Below are positions 52,607-62,107 of a stretch of 64,000 nt of DNA, piece by piece (within the stretch, counting starts at the first letter, position 1; every line of letters begins with the position of its first letter). The notes beneath the pieces were generated by a model. The model saw nothing but the letters and a program-made list of their open reading frames with translations, was not told the origin of the DNA and did no database searches. Origin of the DNA: Neisseria sp. (GTDB lineage Bacteria; Pseudomonadota; Gammaproteobacteria; Burkholderiales; Neisseriaceae); the NCBI RefSeq assembly GCF_030530745.1, contig NZ_JAUMUI010000006.1, forward strand, positions 1 through 64,000, read 5' to 3'. A program made the translations under genes and the position numbers.

Positions 52607-53475
52607 TGACCGATAACCAGCAACCAGAACAACACGCCTCCAACAGTGCTGCGGCCGAGTTGGGTTCGAAACTGCGCCGGGCTCGCGAGCAGAAAGGCTA
52701 TTCGATCGGTGAAGTAACCGAACGCCTGAAACTGTCGACCCACCAAATCGAAGGCTTGGAAAGCGGCAACTACGAAGGTTTGCCCGAATTGGTGTTTGTG
52801 CGCGGTTTTTTACGCACCTACGGTCGTTTTTTGGATTTGGACGATAATGAGATTGCCGTATTTTTAGACCGCATCGCGCCGCAAAACCGCAATAACCTCT
52901 ATGCAGTCGAACGCGGCGGCAGTCAAACTCTGAATTACCAGCAAACCGAAGTGAAAAAATCGTTCCCTACCTGGATCTTGGGTGTGCTGACGGCGGTGGT
53001 TGTCGGCGGCGGCATTTATGTATGGCAGAATAAGTCCAACCAAGAATACGTCAAGCAGAGCGACAATATGGAACGCCCCGAGCTGGCGGGTACGACGGCA
53101 GGCAATCTTCAAGCCGGCAATATTTCGGTAGTGGCGATGGGCAGCGGTGCCGCGGCTTCGTCCGTTTCCGACTCTTCCGCCTCCGCCCCCGTTTCTCAGG
53201 ATGCCGCTTCCGATGTCGTGCCGGTTGCCGCTGATGAATTGGCGGTTAAGGTGTTATACCGTTCCAACTTGGTTATCAAAGACAAAAACGGCGGTTTTGT
53301 CATCAACCGCATCGTGCCCGCCGGCAGCGAGCACCGCTTCAGAGGCGGCGCGCCGTATGAGGTTTGGATCGGCTATTCAATTGGTGCCACCGCCAATTAC
53401 GGCGGCCGGGAAATCAATGTGCGCCAGCACTTAACCGGTAAAACCACTTCATCTTTCACCGTAGGCCAGCAATGA
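52606..53475 (+). CDS. rodZ: RodZ-like helix-turn-helix membrane protein
   Basis: The 289-residue protein has an N-terminal cytoplasmic helix-turn-helix (about 14-80: [20 protein letters not shown]), a single membrane helix near 126-145 ([19 protein letters not shown]), a Ser/Ala-rich linker and a C-terminal DUF4115 beta domain. RodZ links MreB to cell shape control. The ATG at 52606 overlaps the pilW stop codon by one base; a GTG one codon earlier is also in frame. Cocci vary in MreB content, so its partner here is uncertain. Confidence 0.88.
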   Translation: MTDNQQPEQHASNSAAAELGSKLRRAREQKGYSIGEVTERLKLSTHQIEGLESGNYEGLPELVFVRGFLRTYGRFLDLDDNEIAVFLDRIAPQNRNNLYAVERGGSQTLNYQQTEVKKSFPTWILGVLTAVVVGGGIYVWQNKSNQEYVKQSDNMERPELAGTTAGNLQAGNISVVAMGSGAAASSVSDSSASAPVSQDAASDVVPVAADELAVKVLYRSNLVIKDKNGGFVINRIVPAGSEHRFRGGAPYEVWIGYSIGATANYGGREINVRQHLTGKTTSSFTVGQQ

Positions 53476-54743
53476 GTAATCCACCCTCCAACCGCCGCCA
53501 AACCCATCAAGTCCGCATCGACCATTTAACCGTAGGTTCTGATGCGCCTGTTGTGGTGCAGTCGATGACCAACACCGATACCGCCGATGCGGCGGGCACG
53601 GCGCAGCAGGTTAAAGAATTGAGCGATGCCGGCTCGGAGATGGTGCGGATTACCGTAAACAGCCCCGAAGCCGCCGCCAAGGTGGCGGAAATCAGAAGCC
53701 GCCTGGACGACATGGGCTGCAACACGCCGCTGGTGGGGGATTTTCACTTCAACGGCGAGCGCCTGCTGCAAGAGTTTCCCGACTGCGCCCGCGCATTGTC
53801 GAAATACCGTATCAACCCCGGTAATGTGGGCAAAGGCGCGAAAGGCGACGAAAAATTCGCCTATATGATCCGCACCGCCGCCGAACACGATAAAGCCGTA
53901 CGCATCGGCGTGAACTGGGGTTCGCTCGATCAAAGCCTCGCCAAACGCATGATGGATGCCAATTTGGCTTCGGCAGCACCTAAGCCGCCCGAAGAGGTAA
54001 TGAAAGAGACGCTGATTGTGTCGGCGTTGGAATCCGCACAAAAAGCGGTGGATTTGGGATTGCCCGAAAACAAAATTATTCTGTCGTGCAAGGTTAGCGC
54101 CGTGCAGGATTTGATTCAGGTTTACCGCGATTTGGGCGCACGCTGCGCTTACCCGCTGCACTTGGGCTTAACCGAAGCGGGCATGGGCAGCAAGGGCATT
54201 GTGGCTTCAACCGCCGCATTGGCCGTTTTGTTGCAGGAAGGCATAGGCGACACTATCCGCATTTCGCTCACCCCCGAGCCGGGCAGCCCGCGCACGCAGG
54301 AGGTGGTGGTGGCGCAGGAAATCCTGCAAACCATGGGTTTGCGTTCGTTTACGCCCATGGTTACCGCCTGCCCGGGCTGCGGACGCACCACCAGCACGGT
54401 GTTCCAAGAACTGGCGCGCGATATCCAGCAATACCTGCGCGACAAAATGACGGTTTGGCGCAGCCAATACCCCGGTGTGGAATCGTTGAACGTTGCCGTG
54501 ATGGGCTGCGTGGTCAACGGCCCGGGCGAGAGCAAACTGGCCGACATCGGCATCAGCCTGCCCGGCACGGGCGAAACCCCCGTCGCCCCCGTGTATGTGG
54601 ACGGCGAGCGAAAAGTAACGCTTAAAGGCGACAATATGGCCGCCGAATTTTTGGCTATTGTGCAGGAATACGTAGAAACCAACTATGGCGAAGGCGGTAA
54701 AAAACGCAACGAAAGCCGGGTGATTCCCATCAGCCCGGTGTAA
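53472..54743 (+). CDS. ispG: 4-hydroxy-3-methylbut-2-enyl diphosphate synthase IspG
   Basis: The 423-residue enzyme of the MEP isoprenoid pathway has the barrel start [20 protein letters not shown] and PLVGDFHFN. The [4Fe-4S] cluster cysteines are in [13 protein letters not shown] and [13 protein letters not shown]. It overlaps rodZ by 4 bp (ATGA). As an iron-sulfur enzyme it depends on the isc genes in this window. Confidence 0.96.
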   Translation: MSNPPSNRRQTHQVRIDHLTVGSDAPVVVQSMTNTDTADAAGTAQQVKELSDAGSEMVRITVNSPEAAAKVAEIRSRLDDMGCNTPLVGDFHFNGERLLQEFPDCARALSKYRINPGNVGKGAKGDEKFAYMIRTAAEHDKAVRIGVNWGSLDQSLAKRMMDANLASAAPKPPEEVMKETLIVSALESAQKAVDLGLPENKIILSCKVSAVQDLIQVYRDLGARCAYPLHLGLTEAGMGSKGIVASTAALAVLLQEGIGDTIRISLTPEPGSPRTQEVVVAQEILQTMGLRSFTPMVTACPGCGRTTSTVFQELARDIQQYLRDKMTVWRSQYPGVESLNVAVMGCVVNGPGESKLADIGISLPGTGETPVAPVYVDGERKVTLKGDNMAAEFLAIVQEYVETNYGEGGKKRNESRVIPISPV

Positions 54744-54797
54744 AACCTGCCGTTATGTTTTCAGACGGCCTCAATATCCAAACCAGCGAGGTGGAAA

Positions 54798-55196
54798 ATG
54801 GCACCCGATTTACGCGAATTGCTGTTGCAGCTTTATCTGCTCAACAACCCGAAAGCAGAACACAAAGTGTTTATCTATACCTATCAGGGCGTGAGCGACA
54901 TGGCCGTGAACCCGTTTCAGTTTGTGGGCGCGGATTTGCTCGACAACGTTAAAAAAAGCCTGATTTTGCAGAACCTGCCCTCGGGAGAGATGATACAGGC
55001 CTTTGTTTCGCCGGCCGCTTCGGGCAAAAAACAGGCTTGGGAAGTTGAAAACACCATGCTTTACGGCAACAAAAGCGGCGTGTTGGTTTCTGTCGACCTC
55101 GATAAAGAAAGCATTGGTCAATCCGAAAAATACAAACAGTTTGCCGGTTTGACCACCAGTATGCTGCGTCAGTTTATCAACAGCGGCATCGAATAA
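54798..55196 (+). CDS. Hypothetical protein between ispG and hisS
   Basis: The 132-residue protein begins [20 protein letters not shown] and ends [15 protein letters not shown]. It looks soluble, with no signal peptide, membrane helix or clear motif. The middle ([19 protein letters not shown]) has alternating strands. A GCGAGGTGGAAA ribosome site precedes the ATG. It lies 54 bp after ispG and 38 bp before hisS, on the same strand, so it is probably co-expressed. I do not recognise the family. Confidence 0.75.
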   Translation: MAPDLRELLLQLYLLNNPKAEHKVFIYTYQGVSDMAVNPFQFVGADLLDNVKKSLILQNLPSGEMIQAFVSPAASGKKQAWEVENTMLYGNKSGVLVSVDLDKESIGQSEKYKQFAGLTTSMLRQFINSGIE

Positions 55197-55234
55197 CAGG
55201 CCGTCTGAAAAAAGAATGTGAAAATCAGAAAACT

Positions 55235-56530
55235 ATGGGACAAAAAATCCAAGCCGTTAAAGGCATGAACGATCTGCTGCCGGTGGAGCAGAAAGATTTC
55301 AAGCTCACCGCCGCTTTCTGGCAGGCGTTTGAAGATACCGTTGCCCGCTGGGCGCGCCGCTACGGCTACAACCAAATCCGCACCCCCATTTTGGAGCAGA
55401 CCGGCCTGTTTGTGCGCTCCATCGGCGAAGAAACCGATGTGGTCGGCAAAGAAATGTACACTTTTGCCGATTCCAACGACAGGCTCAGCCTGAGCCTGCG
55501 CCCCGAAGGCACGGCATCGTGCCTGCGCGCAGTGGTCGAACACAACCTGCTGTATAACGGCCCGCAGAAATTATGGTATATGGGGCCGATGTTCCGCCGC
55601 GAACGCCCGCAGAAAGGGCGTTACCGCCAGTTTCACCAAGTGGGGGTGGAGGCTTTGGGTTTCGAAGGCCCCGATATTGATGCCGAAATCGTCGCCATGT
55701 CGGCAGATTTATGGAAAGAATTGGGTATACGCGACCATCTGGTTTTAGAAATCAACAGCTTGGGTAACCGCGAAGAGCGCGCCGCACACCGTGCCGCGCT
55801 GGTGGCCTATTTGGGCAGCCACCAAGACAAGCTCGACGAAGACAGCAGGCGCCGCCTGCACACCAACCCTCTGCGCGTGCTTGACAGCAAAAATCCCGAT
55901 TTGCAGGAAATCTGCAACAACGCCCCGCACTTAACCGAATATTTGGGCGAAGCCTCGCGCGCGCACTATGCCGGCTTCAAAGCCATGCTCGACGGCCTGA
56001 ACATCACCTATGTGGAAAACCCCCGCCTGGTACGCGGTTTGGACTACTACAACCAAACCGTGTTCGAATGGACAACCGACAAACTCGGCGCGCAGGCCAC
56101 CGTTTGCGGCGGCGGCCGTTACGACGGCCTGATTGAAGAGCTGGGCGGCAAACCCGCGCCGTCCATCGGTTTTGCCATGGGCGTGGAACGCCTGCTGCTG
56201 CTGGTGCGCGACTACGGCTCGCTGGCGTATCAGGCCGCGCCGGATGTTTACGCCATGCACCAAGGCGAAGGCGCCGCTTTGCAGGCGATGAAACACGCCC
56301 AAACCCTGCGTGCCGCCGGATTCGATGTGTTGCAACACGCCGGCAGCCAAAGCCTGAAAGCGCAGATGAAAAAAGCCGATGCCAGCGGCGCGCGTTTCGC
56401 CCTGATTGTGGCGCAGAGCGAGCTTTCGGACGGCACCGTTACCCTTAAAGACCTCCAGGGCACCCACGGCCAAACCACCCTTGATGCCGCCCTGTTAACC
56501 TCCACCCTACAACAATGGAAGAATGATTAA
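55235..56530 (+). CDS. hisS: Histidyl-tRNA synthetase
   Basis: The 431-residue class II synthetase starts [15 protein letters not shown]. Motif 2 is [19 protein letters not shown], and the histidine A motifs are [15 protein letters not shown] and [15 protein letters not shown]. The anticodon-binding domain fills the last 100 residues. The stop codon is directly followed by the yfgM start, so the two are translationally coupled. Confidence 0.97.
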   Translation: MGQKIQAVKGMNDLLPVEQKDFKLTAAFWQAFEDTVARWARRYGYNQIRTPILEQTGLFVRSIGEETDVVGKEMYTFADSNDRLSLSLRPEGTASCLRAVVEHNLLYNGPQKLWYMGPMFRRERPQKGRYRQFHQVGVEALGFEGPDIDAEIVAMSADLWKELGIRDHLVLEINSLGNREERAAHRAALVAYLGSHQDKLDEDSRRRLHTNPLRVLDSKNPDLQEICNNAPHLTEYLGEASRAHYAGFKAMLDGLNITYVENPRLVRGLDYYNQTVFEWTTDKLGAQATVCGGGRYDGLIEELGGKPAPSIGFAMGVERLLLLVRDYGSLAYQAAPDVYAMHQGEGAALQAMKHAQTLRAAGFDVLQHAGSQSLKAQMKKADASGARFALIVAQSELSDGTVTLKDLQGTHGQTTLDAALLTSTLQQWKND

Positions 56531-57160
56531 ATGGCTGCACACATTCAAGAACAGGAAGAACTCGAAAATTTCAAATATTTCTGGAAAAGCTGGGGCCGCT
56601 GGCTGTTTGCCGCGCTGGTAGCCGCCGCACTCGGTTATCTGGGTTATGTGCTTTATAAAAACCATCAGGTTAAAAAAGACCAGGAAGCCGCCGGTGTGCT
56701 GACGCAGCTGGTTGAAAAAGCGCAAAACAATGCCGATGCCAAAGCCGTAAATGCCGATTTGCAAAACCTCCAGCAAAACTATGCCGGCACGATTGCCGCC
56801 GCGCAGGCCACGTTTATGGTGGCGGGCACCGAGTTCGACAAAGGCAGCTACGACAATGCCGCCAACCATTTGAAATGGGTGCTGAAAAACCAGCAAAATC
56901 CAGTTGTGCAGGCAATGGCTGCCCAACGCTTGGCAGTTGTGCGCCTGCAGCAAAAAAAATACGAAGAAGCGCTGGATGTTTTAAACACCAAAGTAGATCC
57001 TGCTTTCGAGCCGCTGTTGCTTGAAACCAAAGGCGACATTTATCTGGCACAAGGCAAAAACAAAGAAGCCTTGCAGGTTTACGAACAGATTTTGGCGCAG
57101 CTGCCTAAAGATGCCGCCAACAGAGAGTCGGTGCAGTTTAAAGCCGACCAATTAAAATAA
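56531..57160 (+). CDS. yfgM: YfgM-like ancillary SecYEG translocon subunit
   Basis: The 209-residue protein has an N-terminal cytoplasmic part, one membrane helix (WLFAALVAAALGYLGYVLY, about 24-42) and a periplasmic tetratricopeptide-like domain (QAMAAQRLAVVRLQQKKYEE and following). YfgM joins PpiD at the Sec translocon. It starts at the base after the hisS stop. In E. coli, bamB lies between yfgM and der; here only 216 bp remain. Confidence 0.88.
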   Translation: MAAHIQEQEELENFKYFWKSWGRWLFAALVAAALGYLGYVLYKNHQVKKDQEAAGVLTQLVEKAQNNADAKAVNADLQNLQQNYAGTIAAAQATFMVAGTEFDKGSYDNAANHLKWVLKNQQNPVVQAMAAQRLAVVRLQQKKYEEALDVLNTKVDPAFEPLLLETKGDIYLAQGKNKEALQVYEQILAQLPKDAANRESVQFKADQLK

Positions 57161-57180
57161 AGGCCGTCTGAAAACAGCAG

Positions 57181-57212
57181 GCAGGCTTGCAGAAAGCTTT
57201 CTGCAAGCCTGC
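57181..57212 (+). terminator. Strong terminator after yfgM
   Basis: GCAGGCTTGCAGAAAG and its perfect complement CTTTCTGCAAGCCTGC form a 32-bp palindrome, followed by TTGTTT. It ends the hisS-yfgM transcript and isolates der. Confidence 0.8.
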
Positions 57213-57376
57213 TTGTTTGACGGCGTATAATCTTAAACCTCCGTGCTGCGGAATTACAGCTAACCCATTTTGAAACAAGCGAACCAACGCTGTAATGATT
57301 TTAAAGAGGGTAGACCATACAGCACCTGCTTGCCGCCCGAAACCTTTTCAGACGGCCTGACACAGAAAGAAAACCT

Positions 57377-58834
57377 ATGAAACCCACCATCGCCCTAGTC
57401 GGCCGCCCCAATGTGGGCAAATCCACCCTGTTCAACCGCCTCACGCGCAGCAAAGACGCGCTGGTGCACGACCTGCCCGGCCTCACGCGCGACCGCCACT
57501 ACGGCCACGGCCGGGTGGGCAGCAAACCCTATCTGGTTATCGATACCGGCGGCTTTGAACCGGTGGTTGACAGCGGCATTCTGCACGAAATGGCCAAGCA
57601 AACCCTGCAAGCGGTGGACGAAGCCGACGCCGTTGTGTTTTTGGTTGACGGCCGCACCGGCCTCACGCCGCAAGACAAAATCATCGCCGACCGCCTGCGC
57701 CAAAGCCCGCGCCCCGTTTATCTGGCCGTGAACAAAGGCGAGGGCGGCAATCAGGCCGTGCTGGCCGCCGAGTTTTACGAGCTGGCGCTGGGCGAGCCGC
57801 ACGTGATTTCCGGCGCGCACGGCGACGGCGTGTATTACCTGATAGAAGACATCTTAGAAAACTTTCCCGATACCGAAGAAGAAACCGCCGCGCCCAAACA
57901 CCCCGTATTTGCCGTTATCGGCCGCCCAAACGTGGGTAAATCCACGCTGGTGAACGCCATTCTCGGCGAAGAGCGCGTGATTGCCTTCGATATGGCCGGC
58001 ACCACCCGCGACAGCATCCACATCGACTTCGAGCGCGAGGGTAAACCCTTCACCATTATCGACACCGCCGGCGTGCGCCGCCGCGGCAAAGTGGCAGAGG
58101 CGGTGGAAAAGTTTTCGGTAATCAAAGCCATGCAGGCCATCGAAGCGGCCAACGTGGCGGTGCTGGTGTTGGACGCGCAGCAGGACATCGCCGACCAAGA
58201 CGCCACCATCGCCGGTTTCGCGCTCGAAGCGGGCAGGGCGCTGGTGGTGGCGGTGAACAAATGGGACGGTATCAGCGAAGAGCGGCGCGAACAGGTGAAA
58301 CGCGACATCGCCCGCAAACTCTATTTTCTCGATTTCGCCAAGTTCCACTACATTTCCGCCCTGAAAGAGCGCGGCATAGACGGCTTGTTCGAGAGCATCC
58401 AATCGGCCTATAACGCCGCCATGATTAAAATGCCTACGCCGAAAATCACCCGCGTGCTGCAATCGGCAATCGAACGCCAAGCCCCGCCGCGCGCCGGCTT
58501 GGTGCGCCCGAAAATGCGCTATGCCCACCAGGGCGGCATGAACCCGCCGGTTATCGTGGTGCACGGCAATTCGCTGCAAGCGGTTTCCGACAGCTACACC
58601 CGCTATCTCACCCAAACCTTCCGCAAAGCCTTCAATTTGCAGGGCACGCCGCTGCGCATCCAATACAACGTGTCGGAGAACCCCTACGAAGAAGCGCAAG
58701 ACAAGCCCAAGAAAAAACCGCTGCGCCGAGCCGCGTTGAGCAACCGCATCGAAAAACGCGAAGGGCGCAAAGAAGAAAAAAACCGCTTGAAAAAGAAAAC
58801 CAAAGTGAGCGTGAAAAAGCTGCACAATAAATAA
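57377..58834 (+). CDS. der: Ribosome biogenesis GTPase Der (EngA)
   Basis: The 485-residue protein has two G domains in tandem. The first has [16 protein letters not shown] and VIDTGGFEP; the second has [27 protein letters not shown] and [12 protein letters not shown]-like C-terminal domain follows, ending in a very basic tail with [20 protein letters not shown]. Der helps 50S subunit assembly. It has its own promoter region after the yfgM terminator. Confidence 0.96.
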   Translation: MKPTIALVGRPNVGKSTLFNRLTRSKDALVHDLPGLTRDRHYGHGRVGSKPYLVIDTGGFEPVVDSGILHEMAKQTLQAVDEADAVVFLVDGRTGLTPQDKIIADRLRQSPRPVYLAVNKGEGGNQAVLAAEFYELALGEPHVISGAHGDGVYYLIEDILENFPDTEEETAAPKHPVFAVIGRPNVGKSTLVNAILGEERVIAFDMAGTTRDSIHIDFEREGKPFTIIDTAGVRRRGKVAEAVEKFSVIKAMQAIEAANVAVLVLDAQQDIADQDATIAGFALEAGRALVVAVNKWDGISEERREQVKRDIARKLYFLDFAKFHYISALKERGIDGLFESIQSAYNAAMIKMPTPKITRVLQSAIERQAPPRAGLVRPKMRYAHQGGMNPPVIVVHGNSLQAVSDSYTRYLTQTFRKAFNLQGTPLRIQYNVSENPYEEAQDKPKKKPLRRAALSNRIEKREGRKEEKNRLKKKTKVSVKKLHNK

Positions 58835-58844
58835 ACGAAAGGCT

Positions 58845-58926
58845 CTAGGGGCTGTCGACATTTAACCGACGAAGCGGTTTTTTGAGGCAAAAACCGCTTC
58901 GCCGGCCAATTGTCAACAGACCCTAG
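58845..58926. mobile_element. 82-bp chimeric palindromic miniature element, copy F
   Basis: The element is bordered by CTAG on both sides. The left half is the GTCGAC-type left end (GGGGCTGTCGACATTTAACC). The right half is the reverse complement of a TTGACA-type left end (GGCCAATTGTCAACAGACCC). They meet in GCGGTTTTTTGAGGCAAAAA. The whole forms one long foldback. It appears built from two left ends of different subtypes and lies 10 bp after der, where it could act as a terminator. Confidence 0.8.
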
Positions 58927-58987
58927 TCTAGAGCCAACGAAATAAGCGCAGCATGAGGCCTTTGCAAAATTCGTCGGTATTTTTAAA

Positions 58988-59137
58988 CTTGCATTCGCAT
59001 TTCGAGACCTTTGTAAAACAGCCCGTTGCTCGCTCGTTTGCCTAACTCCATGTTATGTCTGCACTCGCTGCGCTACTGCGCCTTGAACTGCATCTAAATC
59101 TGGCTGTTTTACAAAGGTCTCGAAATGCGAATGCAAG
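58988..59137. mobile_element. GAGACC-ended miniature element R3 with long inverted repeats
   Basis: The core 59004-59121 starts GAGACCTTTGTAAAACAGC and ends GCTGTTTTACAAAGGTCTC. The flanks extend the pairing: CTTGCATTCGCATTTC on the left and GAAATGCGAATGCAAG on the right are perfect complements, so each terminal repeat is about 35 bp. The interior again has GCGCCTTGAACTGCAT. Unlike R1 and R2 there is no obvious target duplication. The gap 58835-59298 has no gene. Confidence 0.7.
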
Positions 59138-59298
59138 CGTCTGAAAACCAAACGGCAGTTAGGATAACACTCAAAACCAAGGCTTTTTACCTGAGCACAT
59201 TCCGTTTTCGGCACGATTGCGGTAAGGTTACGGCTTCAATCTAACGCCCGTGCAAACCGGCGTTTCAGGCCGCCTGAACCACTATCGGAAAGAACATC

Positions 59299-60486
59299 AT
59301 GCAAAACTATCTCACGCCCAATTTCGCTTTCGCCCCGATTATTCCCGACCACGCCGCCGGAAGCCGCGTGTGGGATACCGAAGGACGGGAATATATCGAC
59401 TTGGCAGGCGGCATCGCCGTTAACGCGCTCGGGCACTGCCACCCGCAATTGGTTGACGCCCTCAACCGCCAGGCTGCGAAGCTGTGGCATATTTCCAATA
59501 TCTACACCACTGCTCCGGCGCAAATGCTGGCGGAAAAACTCACCGAACACACATTTGCCGACAAAGTGTTTTTCTGCAATTCCGGAGCCGAAGCCAACGA
59601 AGCCGCCCTGAAACTGGCGCGCAAATACGCGCGCGACCATTTCGGCGAAGATAAAACCGAAATCATCGCCTGCACAAACGCCTTTCACGGGCGTACGCTG
59701 TTCACCGTGTCGGTGGGCGGCCAACCCAAATACAGCCGCGATTTCGCCCCGCTGCCGGGCGGCATCACCCATATCCCCTACAACGATGCCGATGCGCTGG
59801 CCGCCGCCATATCGGAAAAAACCTGCGCCGTGATTATCGAGCCGGTTCAGGGAGAAAGCGGCGTTCTGCCTGCCGACGTTGAGTTCTTGCAAGCCGCCCG
59901 CCGCCTGTGCGATGAAAACCATGCGCTGCTGGTGTTCGACGAAGTGCAAACCGGCATGGGGCGCACCGGCAAACTGTTTGCCTATGAACATTACGGCGTA
60001 CGCCCCGATATCCTCACCAGCGCCAAAGCCTTGGGTGGCGGCTTCCCCATCGGCGCAATGCTGACCACCGATGCCGTCGCACCCAGCTTCGCCCCCGGCA
60101 CGCACGGCTCCACCTTCGGCGGCAACCCGTTGGCATGCGCTGTGGGCAATTGCGCCTTCGACATTATCAACACGCCCGAAACCCTGCAAAACGCAGCCAA
60201 CCAAGGGAAAAAGCTGCAAACGGCGCTGGCCCGGCTGGGAGAAGAAACCGGCGTGTTTAAAGAAGTGCGCGGCATGGGGCTGTTGATCGGCTGCGTGCTG
60301 GCCGACGGTTATGCAGGCCGCGCGGGGGAGTTAACCCAAGCCGCACTGAAACACGGCCTGATGATTCTAGTGGCCGGCAGCAACGTAATCCGTTTTGCCC
60401 CAAGTCTGCTGCTGAACGATGAAGACCTGCAGGAGGGCATGGAACGCCTGCGTGCGGCGGTGTCGTCGTGGCGGCAGGGTGTGTAG
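59299..60486 (+). CDS. argD: Acetylornithine aminotransferase
   Basis: The 395-residue class III PLP aminotransferase takes part in arginine synthesis and may also act on succinyl-diaminopimelate. Motifs are GGIAVNALGHCHPQLV, FCNSGAEANEAALKLAR, the aspartate in LLVFDEVQTGMGRTGK and the PLP lysine in TSAKALGGGFPIGAM. Length fits ArgD. No other arg gene is adjacent, although a carbamoyltransferase homologue lies 2.5 kb downstream. Confidence 0.93.
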   Translation: MQNYLTPNFAFAPIIPDHAAGSRVWDTEGREYIDLAGGIAVNALGHCHPQLVDALNRQAAKLWHISNIYTTAPAQMLAEKLTEHTFADKVFFCNSGAEANEAALKLARKYARDHFGEDKTEIIACTNAFHGRTLFTVSVGGQPKYSRDFAPLPGGITHIPYNDADALAAAISEKTCAVIIEPVQGESGVLPADVEFLQAARRLCDENHALLVFDEVQTGMGRTGKLFAYEHYGVRPDILTSAKALGGGFPIGAMLTTDAVAPSFAPGTHGSTFGGNPLACAVGNCAFDIINTPETLQNAANQGKKLQTALARLGEETGVFKEVRGMGLLIGCVLADGYAGRAGELTQAALKHGLMILVAGSNVIRFAPSLLLNDEDLQEGMERLRAAVSSWRQGV

Positions 60487-60549
60487 ATACACAGTTTCAA
60501 ACCATCTTCAGACGGCCGAACAGGCCAACGGTAATAAGGAACCAGCAAT

Positions 60550-60744
60550 ATGAAATGGACCGACATCCAACGCATCGCCGAAGAACTTTACGACAACCAC
60601 CCCGACACAGACCCGAAAACCATACGCTTCACCCAATTGCGCGAGTTGATTATCAACCTGCCCGATTTTGACGACGACCCTGTGCGCAGCGGCGAAAAAA
60701 TCCTCGAAGCCGTGCAGCAGGCGTGGATAAATGAGGCCGGATGA
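60550..60744 (+). CDS. iscX: Iron-sulfur assembly protein IscX
   Basis: The 64-residue protein matches the IscX/YfhJ family: MKWTDIQRIAEELYDNHPD at the start, IRFTQLRELI, then acidic LPDFDDDP and GEKILEAVQQAW. IscX binds IscS and iron and modulates cluster assembly. It normally ends an isc-hsc-fdx operon, but here it stands about 33 kb from iscS, 63 bp after argD. A TAAGGAACCAGCAAT ribosome site precedes it. Confidence 0.92.
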   Translation: MKWTDIQRIAEELYDNHPDTDPKTIRFTQLRELIINLPDFDDDPVRSGEKILEAVQQAWINEAG

Positions 60745-60906
60745 TTTTATGAAGGCCGTCTGAAAAAGCATTTCTGCGTTTCAGACGGCCTGCACCGTTT
60801 CGATGCAGAATTTTGAAAAAATCAAACCAATCGGGGGAATGTCTTCCGGCCGAATTTTTCAGCCGGCCATATCTATCATTCCGACATCGGACAAACAGGA
60901 AAACAT

Positions 60907-61899
60907 ATGCAGAATTTAAAATCCATTTTCGTACTCTACACCGGCGGCACCATCGGCATGAGCCAAAGCGGGCAGGGCCTGCGCCCCGATACCGCGCTGG
61001 CGGGGAAGGCACTGGTGCCGTTTGCCGGCCGTTTCCGTTTCGACTGGCACTTATGCGATCCGTTAATCGACTCTTCGGCGGTTACGCTTGACGATTGGCA
61101 AGGCTGGCTGCAACTTGCGGCAGAAAAAATCCCGCAATACGACGGCGTGCTGGTGCTGCACGGCACCGACACGCTGGCCTATGCGGCCAACCTGTTCGCG
61201 CTCGCCCTGCAGGGTTTGGACAAGCCCGTGGTGCTGACCGGTTCGCAATGGCCTTACGATGCCGAAAACAGCGATGCGCCGCTTAATCTCGCCACCGCCG
61301 TGGCCGCTTTCGAGCTGGATTTGCGCGAAACTGTGATTGCCTTTAACGGCAAACTGTTCCCCGCCGTGGGCAGCAGCAAAATCAGCACCGAAAGTGCGGC
61401 GGGCTTCGGCAACCCGCATTTCGGCGTGTTGGCGGAATGGTCGCCCGAACAAAACTGGCACAACGTGCGCATCAGGCCGTCTGAAAAAACAGCGCAGGCT
61501 TTGCAGGTGCGCCCGTTGAGCGCGCAGGCCAAAGTGGTTTGCACCACCCTGATTCCCGGTTTTGCCGCACAAGCCTTTGCAAACGGCCTCGGCAGCAGCG
61601 GCGCAGATGCCGTGGTGCTGCAAAGCTACGGCCACGGCAACGCGCCCGCAGATGCCGGTTTTATCGAAGCCGTGCGGCAGTTCACCGCCAAAGGCGGCCT
61701 GCTGCTCAACATCAGCCAAGTGCAGCAAGGCAACGCCGCCGCCGTATATGCGCAGGGCAGTGCGCTGCGCCAAGCGGGCGTGGTGAACGGCGGCAAAGCC
61801 AATTTGGAAACCGCCGCCGTTTTGCTGACGCTGGCGGTCAGCGGCGGCTGGCAGGCTGAGCGCTTACGGCAGGAGTTGGTTGGTTTGGGGCTGGTGTAG
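60907..61899 (+). CDS. ansA: L-asparaginase, type I (cytoplasmic)
   Basis: The 330-residue enzyme hydrolyses asparagine to aspartate. The two catalytic threonine motifs are FVLYTGGTIGM and VLVLHGTDTLAYAANL. No signal peptide is present, so it is the cytoplasmic AnsA type. A DUS lies in frame in the gene (RPSEKT, near 61478). A strong compound terminator follows. Confidence 0.92.
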   Translation: MQNLKSIFVLYTGGTIGMSQSGQGLRPDTALAGKALVPFAGRFRFDWHLCDPLIDSSAVTLDDWQGWLQLAAEKIPQYDGVLVLHGTDTLAYAANLFALALQGLDKPVVLTGSQWPYDAENSDAPLNLATAVAAFELDLRETVIAFNGKLFPAVGSSKISTESAAGFGNPHFGVLAEWSPEQNWHNVRIRPSEKTAQALQVRPLSAQAKVVCTTLIPGFAAQAFANGLGSSGADAVVLQSYGHGNAPADAGFIEAVRQFTAKGGLLLNISQVQQGNAAAVYAQGSALRQAGVVNGGKANLETAAVLLTLAVSGGWQAERLRQELVGLGLV

Positions 61900-61917
61900 T
61901 TATCATTGTCTTGAGAT

Positions 61918-61975
61918 AAGGCCGTCTGAAAACAGGTTACGCATGGCGATGCGCCTGTTTTTCAGACGGCCTTTA
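61918..61975 (+). terminator. Compound DUS terminator after ansA
   Basis: AAGGCCGTCTGAAAACAGG pairs with CCTGTTTTTCAGACGGCCTT, and an inner GCAT/ATGC stem lies in the loop. A T-rich stretch follows. The gap up to 62107 holds the promoter region of the next gene. Confidence 0.85.
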
Positions 61976-62107
61976 TTTTATTTGGCTGTATTTGGCGCGC
62001 AAAGACAGTGGTTTGTCGCAGCAGACTAAAGCCTGCGGGAGAGCAGGGGGCTATATTGGCAGCAACAATCATGTGATTGCCGTTTGTTATGAGTCAGGAG
62101 AACGAAA

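Noticed and set aside
62030-62060. GCGGGAGAGC near the ureidoglycine gene, resembling the start of a glycine riboswitch
   Set aside because: The other conserved parts of the glycine aptamer (the CCGAAGG-type segment and following stem) are missing, so the short match is probably chance.
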